Below are positions 56,929-64,000 of a stretch of DNA of 64,000 bases, in pieces. The notes beneath the pieces are model-generated. The model saw only the letters and a list, made by a program, of their open reading frames with translations. It had not been told where the DNA came from and ran no database searches. The position numbers and the translations under genes were made by a program. The stretch's first letter is position 1, and the number at the start of each line of letters is the position of its first letter. The DNA comes from CAYWRZ01 sp964460845 (GTDB lineage: Bacteria; Bacteroidota; Bacteroidia; Flavobacteriales_D; UBA2798): assembly GCA_964460845.1 (NCBI GenBank), contig CAYWRZ010000003.1, positions 124,001-188,000 on the forward strand, in the 5' to 3' direction.

Positions 56929-57585
56929 TTACAAGGTGGACACCAACAGGCGATCACAGACCATTTTACTCAGCGTTTCCGAAGTTTTTCGACCGTAATT
57001 CACGATCATGCTGCCGTCGAAAGTTTCGACCGACTTTATTTTCAGCTTTAGGCCCAGGCGCAGCTCCCGGCTGTTAAGGAATTTGAGAAACTCTTCCGAC
57101 GAATGCGTGACCGCCGCCAGCTTTACCTCTTGTCCGGCCTGGCATTCGCTCAGCTTTGTATAGCTTACCCATTCGATACGCCCTTCCTTATCGGGAATAG
57201 GGGAGCCATGCGGATCAATTTTCGGATAAGCCAGCAGCTCGTCCATTTTTTCAAAAAATTCGGGCGAATGAATATGCTCGATTTGTTCGGCGATTTCGTG
57301 CACCTGCTCCCAGCCGAAGCCCATTTTTTCGACGAGAAACATCTCCGTAAGCCGATGTTTTCGGATGATCAGCGCCGCCGCCTTTTTGCCTTTTTCGCTG
57401 AGCTTTAGTGGTTTGTAGCTTTCGTAATGCACCAGCTTTTTTTCGGCCAGCTTTTTCATCATACTGTTTACCGTAGGCATCTTTATCTCCAGATGCCTGC
57501 TCAGATCATTCACGCTGACCTCGCCTTTTTCGTTGGCCAGGTTAAAAAGCGCTTTCAGGTAATTTTCTTCCGTTAAAGAGTGCAT
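56929..57585 (-). CDS. DtxR/MntR family metal-dependent regulator
   Basis: 218 residues: winged-helix DNA-binding domain (1-65; VSVNDLSRHLEIKMPTVNSMMKKL), dimerisation and metal-binding helices (about 70-140) and a C-terminal FeoA/SH3-like domain (about 145-218). Metal ligands are suggested by RKHRLTEMFL and AEQIEHIHS. The E-x-x-E-H pattern is as in MntR, not the Cys of DtxR, so manganese is at least as likely as iron. Divergent from a His-rich exported protein, with palindromes between. Confidence 0.88.
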   Translation of the reverse strand: MHSLTEENYLKALFNLANEKGEVSVNDLSRHLEIKMPTVNSMMKKLAEKKLVHYESYKPLKLSEKGKKAAALIIRKHRLTEMFLVEKMGFGWEQVHEIAEQIEHIHSPEFFEKMDELLAYPKIDPHGSPIPDKEGRIEWVSYTKLSECQAGQEVKLAAVTHSSEEFLKFLNSRELRLGLKLKIKSVETFDGSMIVNYGRKTSETLSKMVCDRLLVSTL

Positions 57586-57604
57586 AAAACAAATTTACAC
57601 ATTA

Positions 57605-57620
57605 TTACGGGTCACCCTAA
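57605..57620. promoter_or_regulatory. candidate operator in the regulator's own promoter
   Basis: TTACGGGTCACCCTAA: GGGTCACCC is a perfect odd palindrome with TTA/TAA on the outside, the general look of DtxR-family boxes. It lies just upstream of a -7-like TAAATTTG (57597-57590, minus) of the regulator gene. Confidence 0.4.
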
Positions 57621-57755
57621 CCGAGACTTTAGCATCATTCTTCCGTTTCTCTATCAATCTAACAGGTTGTTAAATAATTAGTTATATACCATAAAGCAAA
57701 GTGCCGAAAATTATTTTGCAATAATGTTGCATTTTTTGATTCATCCGTCGTATTA

Positions 57756-57772
57756 TTGCAACACTGTTGCAA
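57756..57772. promoter_or_regulatory. perfect 17-bp palindrome upstream of His-rich protein gene
   Basis: TTGCAACACTGTTGCAA has two perfect 8-bp arms around a C. It starts 38 nt before the ATG at 57810 and overlaps a -7-like TATTATTG (57751-57758). A second looser TGCAA...TTGCA pair lies at 57718-57732. Good candidate for the binding site of a metal regulator. Confidence 0.6.
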
Positions 57773-57809
57773 CAGAAAAAACAATTTTTTTTCCTTAATT
57801 CCATTTCTC

Positions 57810-58736
57810 ATGAAAAAAATTTTCCTTCTGCTTTTTTCCGTTTGTGCAGGTATTGACGCGCAGGCGCAGCATGATACGCTGAAAAACCACGCATCCGGTT
57901 TGCCGCTCGATACCGATCAGTACACCGCACCCTCGCAATGGGGGTATTACCTCGGACATAACTACAAATACCAGCAGCAGTTTGCCGAGAAATATTATGT
58001 ATCGGGCCACACGCACGTGATCGGTGTGGTTGCGCACCTCACCGGCACCTATACCAATGGGCACAACGAAGCGTTCTTCAGGGTGTTTGAGGTAGGAACT
58101 AACGGACTGCCCGGCACGGAGCTGGAGCACGGTCATGCCGATTTCGAAGATCTCGATCTGAGCGGCGGTGCTACGGTAGTGCTTTTTCACCACGAAGCTC
58201 ATGCCGAAGACAGCTTTTTTGTGTCGTTCGACCTCGGTGACTACGCGCACGGCGGACACGAAGGCGATACTATCGGTTTGCTCTATGCCCCCGACGGTAG
58301 CCGCGATGCTGCCGATTTGGCCAATTTCGGGCGCAACGTGATTCAGGAGCATAGCCACTCTTCGGTCGTGTGGAAAGATTTTTATTCGCAAAACTTTACG
58401 CCGGTAGCTACGCACCTTGCCATTTACCCGATTGTGGAGCTCGACCATGTGGGCATTTCTTCGGTTTTTGCGCATGGACTTACACTTTCGGCACCTTATC
58501 CCAATCCGGCGGTAGATCAGATTTATATTCCTTTTTCGCTCGATGCCCCCGATCAGATCAGCATCGAAATAATGGACATGAGTGGACGAATCGTGTACCG
58601 TACGTCTAAAGGATCCCTTTCGGCGGGAACACACCTCGAGACTATCGGTATCGGATCACTTGAGGCAGGGTACTACAACGTAGTAATTCGTTCCGGAAAA
58701 GCGGCATTGGCTACACGCATCCTCAAAGGATTGTAA
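57810..58736 (+). CDS. histidine-rich exported protein with T9SS sorting domain
   Basis: 308 residues. The start ATG 57810 gives signal peptide MKKIFLLLFSVCAGIDAQAQ. The mature part (about 25-220) is rich in His (ATVVLFHHEAHAED, YAHGGHEGD, QEHSHSSVV), suggesting metal binding. The last 80 residues are a type A T9SS domain (SAPYPNPAVDQIYIPF ... GYYNVVIRSG ... RILKGL). Upstream palindrome and divergent MntR-like regulator point to metal control. Confidence 0.78.
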   Translation: MKKIFLLLFSVCAGIDAQAQHDTLKNHASGLPLDTDQYTAPSQWGYYLGHNYKYQQQFAEKYYVSGHTHVIGVVAHLTGTYTNGHNEAFFRVFEVGTNGLPGTELEHGHADFEDLDLSGGATVVLFHHEAHAEDSFFVSFDLGDYAHGGHEGDTIGLLYAPDGSRDAADLANFGRNVIQEHSHSSVVWKDFYSQNFTPVATHLAIYPIVELDHVGISSVFAHGLTLSAPYPNPAVDQIYIPFSLDAPDQISIEIMDMSGRIVYRTSKGSLSAGTHLETIGIGSLEAGYYNVVIRSGKAALATRILKGL

Positions 58737-58742
58737 ATACAG

Positions 58743-58780
58743 AGAAAGAGAGGGGAAGAACAAGCTTTCTCTCTCTTTCT
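58743..58780 (+). terminator. hairpin between the His-rich gene and DUF4625 gene
   Basis: AGAAAGAGAG (58743-58752) pairs perfectly with CTCTCTTTCT (58771-58780), then TTTT. It may stop most transcription after the first gene and let some through to the next. Confidence 0.55.
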
Positions 58781-58801
58781 TTTTACCTAAATATTATACA
58801 G

Positions 58802-59632
58802 ATGAAGCTTCGATACGCATTCTCCAAACGCCTTCGTGCAGGTATGTTGCTTTTGCTGATTTCGTCAGTATGGCTGGCTTGTGAAGAGAAAAACACACTG
58901 CCCGATACCAGCGCGAATACGGCTCCGGTGATTACCCTTCTTTCGCAGTCGGTGCCGGTGCAAACTACCACGCTTTGCGGAGCCTCTTTCAGCAATGTGC
59001 TTCATCTCAATACCGGCGATACTTTACGGTTAACGTTTCGTTTCGAAGGGGTTAACGCTTTGGCGCAATACAAGCTCGATGTACATAATAATTTCGATTG
59101 TCATTCGCACAAATCGCGGAGCATACCCTGGTCGGTGCTGCGGATAGTTCCCCTTTCGGGAAATGCGCAGACGGTGACCGAAACGCTTGTTATTCCTGAA
59201 GATGCGGCGGCGGGTAATTACCATTTTATGCTCAGGTTGCTCGATGTGTTGGGCAACGAAGCCGAATTTGTCGAATTTAACGTAGTGCTGACGAATCCTG
59301 AAGATACCGAGCCTCCTGTGATAAGCCTTACTACACCTTCGGCCGAAACGCTTGCTGTCGAAGCGGGTAATGCGCTACTGCTCGAAGGATTGATTACCGA
59401 CAATCATTCCTTGAAAAACGGACGCTTTGAATTGTCTTATACCGATGCGGCCCAAACTACCTTTCAGGTACAGCAATTCTTTTTTCATTCTTCACCCCAC
59501 ACCTCATTTACCCTGCAAACCTCCTATACCATTCCCGTTTATGCGGTAAAAGGCGAGGCTGTATTTCTGCTTCAGGCTTACGACGAAGTCAATAATATCG
59601 GGCAGAAAAGGCTTCTCGTTCACATTCTGTAA
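58802..59632 (+). CDS. DUF4625 lipoprotein
   Basis: 276 residues with lipobox WLAC (Cys27). Two DUF4625-type beta domains: the first (about 40-160) has YKLDVHNNFDCHSH and AAGNYHFMLRLLDVLGNEAEF. The second starts DTEPPVISLTTPS and is less typical. The His/Cys cluster NNFDCHSH could bind metal. Lies 65 nt after the His-rich T9SS cargo and may be under the same control. Confidence 0.8.
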   Translation: MKLRYAFSKRLRAGMLLLLISSVWLACEEKNTLPDTSANTAPVITLLSQSVPVQTTTLCGASFSNVLHLNTGDTLRLTFRFEGVNALAQYKLDVHNNFDCHSHKSRSIPWSVLRIVPLSGNAQTVTETLVIPEDAAAGNYHFMLRLLDVLGNEAEFVEFNVVLTNPEDTEPPVISLTTPSAETLAVEAGNALLLEGLITDNHSLKNGRFELSYTDAAQTTFQVQQFFFHSSPHTSFTLQTSYTIPVYAVKGEAVFLLQAYDEVNNIGQKRLLVHIL

Positions 59633-59716
59633 GCAGAATGGCTTCGAGGCTTTTAACGTAAAACGAGGCCGCTATTCTTTTCTTGAAAATTTGCCCGAAA
59701 GTCTTAACTTTAGAGG

Positions 59717-59917
59717 GTGAAAAAAAGTGTGCTTTTTGCGGTCTCAGGTGCAGTTGTAGGTGCTTTAGCAGGGTACCTTTATTACCGATTTTACGGTTGC
59801 GACGGTTCCTGTTCGATTACCTCCAGTCCGTGGCGCAGCAGCCTGTACGGCACTTTAATGGGTGCCTTGCTGGGTAGCCTGTTTGTACCCGGTAAACGAA
59901 GAAAACCCCAGTCATGA
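59717..59917 (+). CDS. DUF6132 family small membrane protein
   Basis: 66 residues, GTG start, two short glycine-rich hydrophobic helices (about 4-24, 43-58) around a CDGSCSITSSPW loop with two cysteines, as in DUF6132. Its stop overlaps the thioredoxin ATG by 4 nt, which suggests a joint redox role. Confidence 0.75.
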   Translation: MKKSVLFAVSGAVVGALAGYLYYRFYGCDGSCSITSSPWRSSLYGTLMGALLGSLFVPGKRRKPQS

Positions 59918-60207
59918 GCTCTTTTTCTGAAATTATAGAAGAGAACAAGCTCGTGCTGGTCGATTTTTATGCCGACTGGTGTGGCCCCTGTAAAACGATG
60001 GCTTCGGTGCTCGAAGAGCTTAAAATGATAATGGGCGAAACGGTAGTGATATACAGGAGTAATGTGGATACAGAACCGTTGGTTTATACCTATGGGGTAG
60101 TCGCCATACCCACACAGTTGGTTTTTCATGAGGGTGAAATAAAATGGCGGCACACGGGTATAATGCGTGCAAATGAGCTAGCTTCGGTGTTAGAACGTTA
60201 TACCTAA
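59914..60207 (+). CDS. thioredoxin family protein
   Basis: 97-residue thioredoxin fold with active site DFYADWCGPCKTM and the cis-proline in AIPTQLVF. No signal peptide, so cytoplasmic. Coupled to the DUF6132 gene by ATGA overlap. Confidence 0.93.
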   Translation: MSSFSEIIEENKLVLVDFYADWCGPCKTMASVLEELKMIMGETVVIYRSNVDTEPLVYTYGVVAIPTQLVFHEGEIKWRHTGIMRANELASVLERYT

Positions 60208-60308
60208 CGCCGCTATGAGAAAGAATAATTTTCGGCAAAGTCCTGAGAATGGAGTTGCAGGTCAGAGACGAATCCCGCTTTTTTTGAAACCCTAATCCGG
60301 ACAGGCTG

Positions 60309-60998
60309 ATGCACGCCCAACCCTTACCTTTACATGACATTATCCGTTGGGATATCAAATCCTGGTCTTGTATTTTACCTTATTGGGAAAAACAGGTAAA
60401 CTGGAATACCGTGCAGCAGTGCCTTGAGCTGGGGGGGCGCGAAGGCGGACTTTCGCTTTGGCTGGCCTTGAAAGGGAAACAAACGGTATGCTCCGATTTG
60501 GAAGATGCCGAAACCCGTGCGGCGGCGCTTCACCGTAACTACAATGTACAGCACCTGGTGAGCTACCGCAATATTGATGCAACCCATATTCCGTACAGCG
60601 ATTTTTTTGATCTGATAGTGTTCAAATCGGTTATTGGTGGCGTGGGTCGCAACGGAGCTATCGACAAGCAGCAGCAGGTATTTCGTGAAATCTATAAAGC
60701 GCTCAAACCCGGCGGTAAGCTTTTGTTTGCCGAAAACCTGAGCGCATCACCGTTGCACCGCCAACTGCGCAAGCGCTTTGTGAACTGGGGCGATTCCTGG
60801 CGCTATGTGAACCTGCCTGAGCTACACGACTTCCTGTCGCCCTTCTCTTCGTTCGAAATCAAAACCACAGGTGTGTCGGCTACTTTCGGAAGGAGTGAGG
60901 GGCAACGCAAATTGCTGGCTTCGGCCGATAAGCTGCTGTTTAATCACATTGCTCCTGCACGCTGGAAATACATTGCCTACGGCGTAGCACAAAAATAA
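60309..60998 (+). CDS. class I SAM-dependent methyltransferase
   Basis: 229 residues with motif I LELGGREGGLSLWLA, motif II-type VCSDLEDAETRA, IDATHIPYSDFFDLIVFKSV and post-motif KALKPGGKLLFAENL. Substrate not predictable. Followed 14 nt later by a small unknown gene. Confidence 0.82.
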   Translation: MHAQPLPLHDIIRWDIKSWSCILPYWEKQVNWNTVQQCLELGGREGGLSLWLALKGKQTVCSDLEDAETRAAALHRNYNVQHLVSYRNIDATHIPYSDFFDLIVFKSVIGGVGRNGAIDKQQQVFREIYKALKPGGKLLFAENLSASPLHRQLRKRFVNWGDSWRYVNLPELHDFLSPFSSFEIKTTGVSATFGRSEGQRKLLASADKLLFNHIAPARWKYIAYGVAQK

Positions 60999-61012
60999 AT
61001 ACCGCTTTTTTT

Positions 61013-61582
61013 ATGACTGCGATTGTACAGTTTACCGCACTCCGGTGGATGTTCGCTGAAGAAACATCCGAACTTTCCGTTTCACCCGCAGAAGATCCCT
61101 CGGTGTCGGATTGGGAACAGCTAATCGATTGGCTTAATAAAACTTATAAGCTCGAATACAACGGACCCGATGAAGAGGCCGAGGCACTACCTAAAATCGA
61201 TCGGGAAGAAGTGATGCGGCTGATGCGTGAAGGTGAAGAGTATGCAGGAGTAGAAATACAGTTGGGAAATAGCATCCTCACAGCCGATTTGGACAATACC
61301 GATTACATGGTTTTTGAGCTTGAGTCGGGCGCAGTAAAATCGCAGGCTGAGCTCGATGAATTGCTCCTTTTTATGCAAGGGCTGGGTCGTGTTCTTCGGA
61401 AGGAAGTGACGCTTAACGATAACGCGCATTATTCTTATCCGCTGATTACCGTGTCCGAATCGGGACAAAAAACCGAAGTGGCTTCGCCGCAGGAGCTCGA
61501 TCGCGTGTCGGCAGTTATTCGTGAGGGCGCACAGACCCCTTCTTTGTGGCAACGTATTGCGGGCTGGTTTAAAAAATCGTAA
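61013..61582 (+). CDS. protein of unknown function
   Basis: 189 residues, acidic, no signal or membrane segment. Residues 55-155 look like one alpha/beta domain (VEIQLGNSILTADLDNTDYMVF, LITVSESGQKTEV), tail basic (IAGWFKKS). No family recognised. Likely co-transcribed with the methyltransferase. Confidence 0.6.
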   Translation: MTAIVQFTALRWMFAEETSELSVSPAEDPSVSDWEQLIDWLNKTYKLEYNGPDEEAEALPKIDREEVMRLMREGEEYAGVEIQLGNSILTADLDNTDYMVFELESGAVKSQAELDELLLFMQGLGRVLRKEVTLNDNAHYSYPLITVSESGQKTEVASPQELDRVSAVIREGAQTPSLWQRIAGWFKKS

Positions 61583-61636
61583 TTCGATCGGCCAATTACC
61601 CGAAGTTTTGTAGCTTCCGGCTTTCTTACATTTCTT

Positions 61637-62401
61637 ATGTCCCTGTCCAAACGCCGTTTTCTGCTCAGCTTCGCCGTATTGTTTACTGCTTTTTCGGTAA
61701 GCTTTATTTTCGAAGGTTCTAAAATAGCCGAGTGGCATACCTATGCGATGCAGCACCACTGGGGACAGGTGCTTTGGTACCTGCTGCCTGTACTGCTTAT
61801 CCTCTCGCTTTTTCATGGCGTTTCGCGTCTGCCTTTTGAGCTGGGTTTGGCTAAGGGTTTTTTCCGTGGAATTTTTTATGCGCTGGTACTTACCCTGCCC
61901 ATGGGGCTGGGTTATCTGCTCATGAGCGAGGCACTCGATTCCGGAAAGGCCACGAGCGACTTATGGATTTCAGCCACTAAGGCGGCCTTTGGGGAAGAGG
62001 TGTTTTTTCGTGCCTTTATTTTCGGGCAGTTGTTTTACCATGCCGGTTGGGGGTTTATTCCTGCGGCGCTGGCCAATGCGCTTTTGTTTGGTGCCGGAGA
62101 GTTGTATCAGGCCCAAAACTTTTCAGCGTTTGCCCTGACGACTGTGGGAGCCGTATGGTTAGCCTGGCTTTTTGCCGAATGGAAAAAAAACCTTTGGCTG
62201 CTTATTTTTATCCACCTGCTGATGAATTTCTACTGGGAATTTTTTAGTATGGGTTCGCAAGAGGTCGGGGCAATTGAAGCCAACCTGCCCCGTTTTTTTA
62301 CGCTTGTGCTTTCGGTGTTCGTCACGCTTAGGTTGCGCAGACAGTTACAGCACGGTGCCGCAATAAAGCGATCGAACCTTTGGGTAAATCGTGAAGAATA
62401 G
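61637..62401 (+). CDS. CPBP (CAAX protease-like) membrane protein
   Basis: 254 residues with about seven helices. Motif 1 GEEVFFRAFIFG (EExxxR) and motif 3 IHLLMNF (HxxxN) are intact. Motif 2, usually FxxxH, reads FGAGE, replacing a catalytic histidine by glutamate. Family members cleave prenylated or other membrane peptides or act in immunity/self-protection. Confidence 0.8.
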   Translation: MSLSKRRFLLSFAVLFTAFSVSFIFEGSKIAEWHTYAMQHHWGQVLWYLLPVLLILSLFHGVSRLPFELGLAKGFFRGIFYALVLTLPMGLGYLLMSEALDSGKATSDLWISATKAAFGEEVFFRAFIFGQLFYHAGWGFIPAALANALLFGAGELYQAQNFSAFALTTVGAVWLAWLFAEWKKNLWLLIFIHLLMNFYWEFFSMGSQEVGAIEANLPRFFTLVLSVFVTLRLRRQLQHGAAIKRSNLWVNREE

Positions 62402-62442
62402 GCTTAACTTTAAGAAACCGTATGCGCTTTAACTACTGAACG

Positions 62443-62823
62443 ATGAAAATTCCTGAGCACTATCTGCCGGTAATGCCTTATCTGATTCTTAAAGAAGCAG
62501 AAGCATTCTCCCGTTTTCTTAAAACCGTTTTTGGCGCTACTGAGCAATTGATTGTACCCGGAGCCGAAGGGCGCGGTATTATGCACGGGGAACTGAAAAT
62601 TCATAATGCCGTCATTATGTTTGCCGAGGCAGGCGAAAGCTGGGGCGAAAAAACAGCGGGAATGTTTATCTACGTTAAAAATGTGGACAAGGTGTACGAG
62701 GAGGCGCTTCGTCAGGGAGCGCGTAGCCTGCAGGCTCCTGAAAATAAAGACTATGGCTATTCGGGTGGATTTGAAGATCCCTTCGGTAACCATTGGTGGA
62801 TTGTACAGACGGAGAAAAAATAA
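62443..62823 (+). CDS. VOC family (glyoxalase/PhnB-like) protein
   Basis: 126 residues with the paired beta-alpha-beta-beta-beta units of VOC proteins: MPYLILKEAEAFSRFLKTVF, MHGELKIHNAVIMFAEAGE, and the C-terminal YGYSGGFEDPFGNHWWIV. PhnB-like members are often of unknown substrate. Confidence 0.85.
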   Translation: MKIPEHYLPVMPYLILKEAEAFSRFLKTVFGATEQLIVPGAEGRGIMHGELKIHNAVIMFAEAGESWGEKTAGMFIYVKNVDKVYEEALRQGARSLQAPENKDYGYSGGFEDPFGNHWWIVQTEKK

Positions 62824-62829
62824 CTGAAT

Positions 62830-63819
62830 ATGAAAAGGCAGGTATCTACAAAATCGTTAACACTATTTCTTCTTCTTTTTTGCGCGACTCATTTTGCCTT
62901 TTCGCAGGATAAAAGAGAGGAAGTCTTTAAGCTTTCCATATCGGATCGGGATGGAGCCGATACCTCCGGTAATTTTTCTTTCCGTTTTTTCAGTCCGGAT
63001 AAAACACCTGTCAATTCCGAGAACTGCAGCGTATTTTTGGATGATGTGCTACAGGAACAGGCAGATGTACAACAGGGCGTAATGTACTGTCGTTTCGATC
63101 CCGGCGTTCATACCCTTCGGATAGAGACGCGCTGGTTTAATTCTGTGCGAATCGACTCGCTGGTTATTGCAGAAGGGAAGCATTACGCCGCAGAAATTCA
63201 TTTTGTATCTAAAACTTTTGTGTTGCCCGAGATACACTTCGAATACGACAAGCCGGTCATTTATCTGTATCCCGAAACGCCCACCGAAATAGAGGTAAAA
63301 TTACATTTCGACGGACAGCTTGGATTTACCTGGCCTTCTTATGAGAACGGCTGGAAAGTCAACGCAAATCCGAATGGAGAGCTTTTCCAGCATGATAAAG
63401 CGTATCGTTACCTTTTTTGGGAGGGGGCTTCTCCGGTCGATTTAAGTGAAAAAGTATATGCCCGGGGCAACGTGGTGAAAAAGGAGCAGGTGCCTTATTT
63501 TTTAGATTCTGTACTTACGATAATGGGCTTAAATTCTTTTGAGAAACAAGACTTTATTACCTATTGGGTGCCGCAGTTAATCAGTTCCCAAAGGGTTTAT
63601 CTTCATTTTCTTGAAAAGAAGGAATACCGGCAGATAGCGAGACTCGAAGTCGTGCCGGAACCTGATCGGGAAATACGAATTTTTATGTGCTGGAGAGCCC
63701 TGCAAGAGGAAGAAGAAATGACCCTGATAGTTCCGCAGCAGTTTGAACCCGAACCCGCCCGAACAGGATTTACACTGGTCGAATGGGGAGGTGCGCGTAT
63801 TCCTTTTCGACCTCAGTAA
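62830..63819 (+). CDS. exported protein with conserved YLYPE motif
   Basis: 329 residues, signal peptide about 1-25 (THFAFSQ). The central part KPVIYLYPETPTEIEVKL and GFTWPSYENGWKVNANPNG match a widespread uncharacterised family recognised by PxIYLYP. FWEGA and the late FYLDSVLTIMGLNSFEKQDF-like segment also fit. N-terminal 110 residues are beta-rich. Starts 6 nt after the VOC gene. Confidence 0.75.
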   Translation: MKRQVSTKSLTLFLLLFCATHFAFSQDKREEVFKLSISDRDGADTSGNFSFRFFSPDKTPVNSENCSVFLDDVLQEQADVQQGVMYCRFDPGVHTLRIETRWFNSVRIDSLVIAEGKHYAAEIHFVSKTFVLPEIHFEYDKPVIYLYPETPTEIEVKLHFDGQLGFTWPSYENGWKVNANPNGELFQHDKAYRYLFWEGASPVDLSEKVYARGNVVKKEQVPYFLDSVLTIMGLNSFEKQDFITYWVPQLISSQRVYLHFLEKKEYRQIARLEVVPEPDREIRIFMCWRALQEEEEMTLIVPQQFEPEPARTGFTLVEWGGARIPFRPQ

Positions 63820-63859
63820 CACCCTCATTCACACGATTCAAAGCCTTTAAATTTACAGG

Positions 63860-64000
63860 CTATGTATGGCCGGGTATCAAAACGTTTATCCGACCCAAAA
63901 AGACGCGATAATTGAAGAAAGGGCTTACAGCGTGGTTTAGCGCCTCTTCCGGGGAAAAAGATAATTTTAACCGCTGAAAATCACGCGGAATCCTCAAACT
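63860..64000 (-). CDS. partial reading frame running off the right edge (C-terminus)
   Basis: An open minus frame of 46 codons ends in TAG at 63862-63860. Residues such as FSPEEALNHAVSPFFNYR look like normal coding sequence, and no other gene is in this edge. Product not identified. Confidence 0.35.
   Translation of the reverse strand, partial: SLRIPRDFQRLKLSFSPEEALNHAVSPFFNYRVFLGRINVLIPGHT

Overview
The window is about 64 kb of a Bacteroidota chromosome. Three things point to that phylum. Type IX secretion system (T9SS) genes are present (sprE/porW and porZ), as are several exported proteins with T9SS-type C-terminal sorting domains. Lineage families such as DUF4175, IPExxxVDY, DUF6132, DUF4625 and GH3 occur. 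Many starts are preceded by the Bacteroidota promoter pattern TTTG-N18/19-TAnnTTTG. No phage, transposase, CRISPR array or rRNA operon was seen. One 100-N assembly gap lies at 51714-51813.

Layout. 1-5056 (minus): acpP and fabF (cut by the left edge), a von Willebrand A surface protein, a GH3-family protein and an M23 peptidase. 5215-7923: sprE. 8572-14720: a bactofilin, atpZ, an atpI-like gene, then atpB-E-F-H-A-G; the beta and epsilon genes are not in the window. 14869-25999 (minus): a sugar dehydrogenase-like T9SS cargo, recO, porZ, mnmG, ybeY, an anti-sigma-type ATPase and a DUF4175 protein; two perfect 16-bp parS-like palindromes flank mnmG. 26160-28238: gltX, folB and tRNA-Cys. 28263-35293 (minus): a signalling operon of an exported MORN-repeat protein, a nine-PAS histidine kinase and a LytTR response regulator. 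35294-35690 is AT-rich with DnaA-box-like words. 35691-44435: rpiB, an M28 peptidase, small envelope proteins, a DUF493 operon and a large lamin-tail protein. 44507-51074: asd, an ABC exporter with a LolA-like protein, pyk and a fructosamine kinase.

51168-51861 is the most unusual stretch. A promoter is followed by a structured candidate RNA and then tRNA-Ala(GGC). After the tRNA comes a tandem array of 112-bp units, each carrying the tRNA 3' half behind a terminator hairpin and a hairpin that replaces the anticodon arm; the array runs into the assembly gap.

51981-64000: DUF1304, an outer-membrane protein, PhzF, DUF4256, a GT-C-like membrane protein, a DtxR/MntR-type regulator divergent from a His-rich T9SS cargo and a DUF4625 lipoprotein, DUF6132 plus thioredoxin, a methyltransferase, a CPBP protease homologue, a VOC protein and an exported YLYP-motif protein. 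A partial minus-strand reading frame runs off the right edge.

The main themes are energy conversion (F-type ATP synthase), T9SS-dependent surface display, envelope biogenesis, and tRNA charging or modification. All functional assignments rest on reading motifs; no search or folding program was run.
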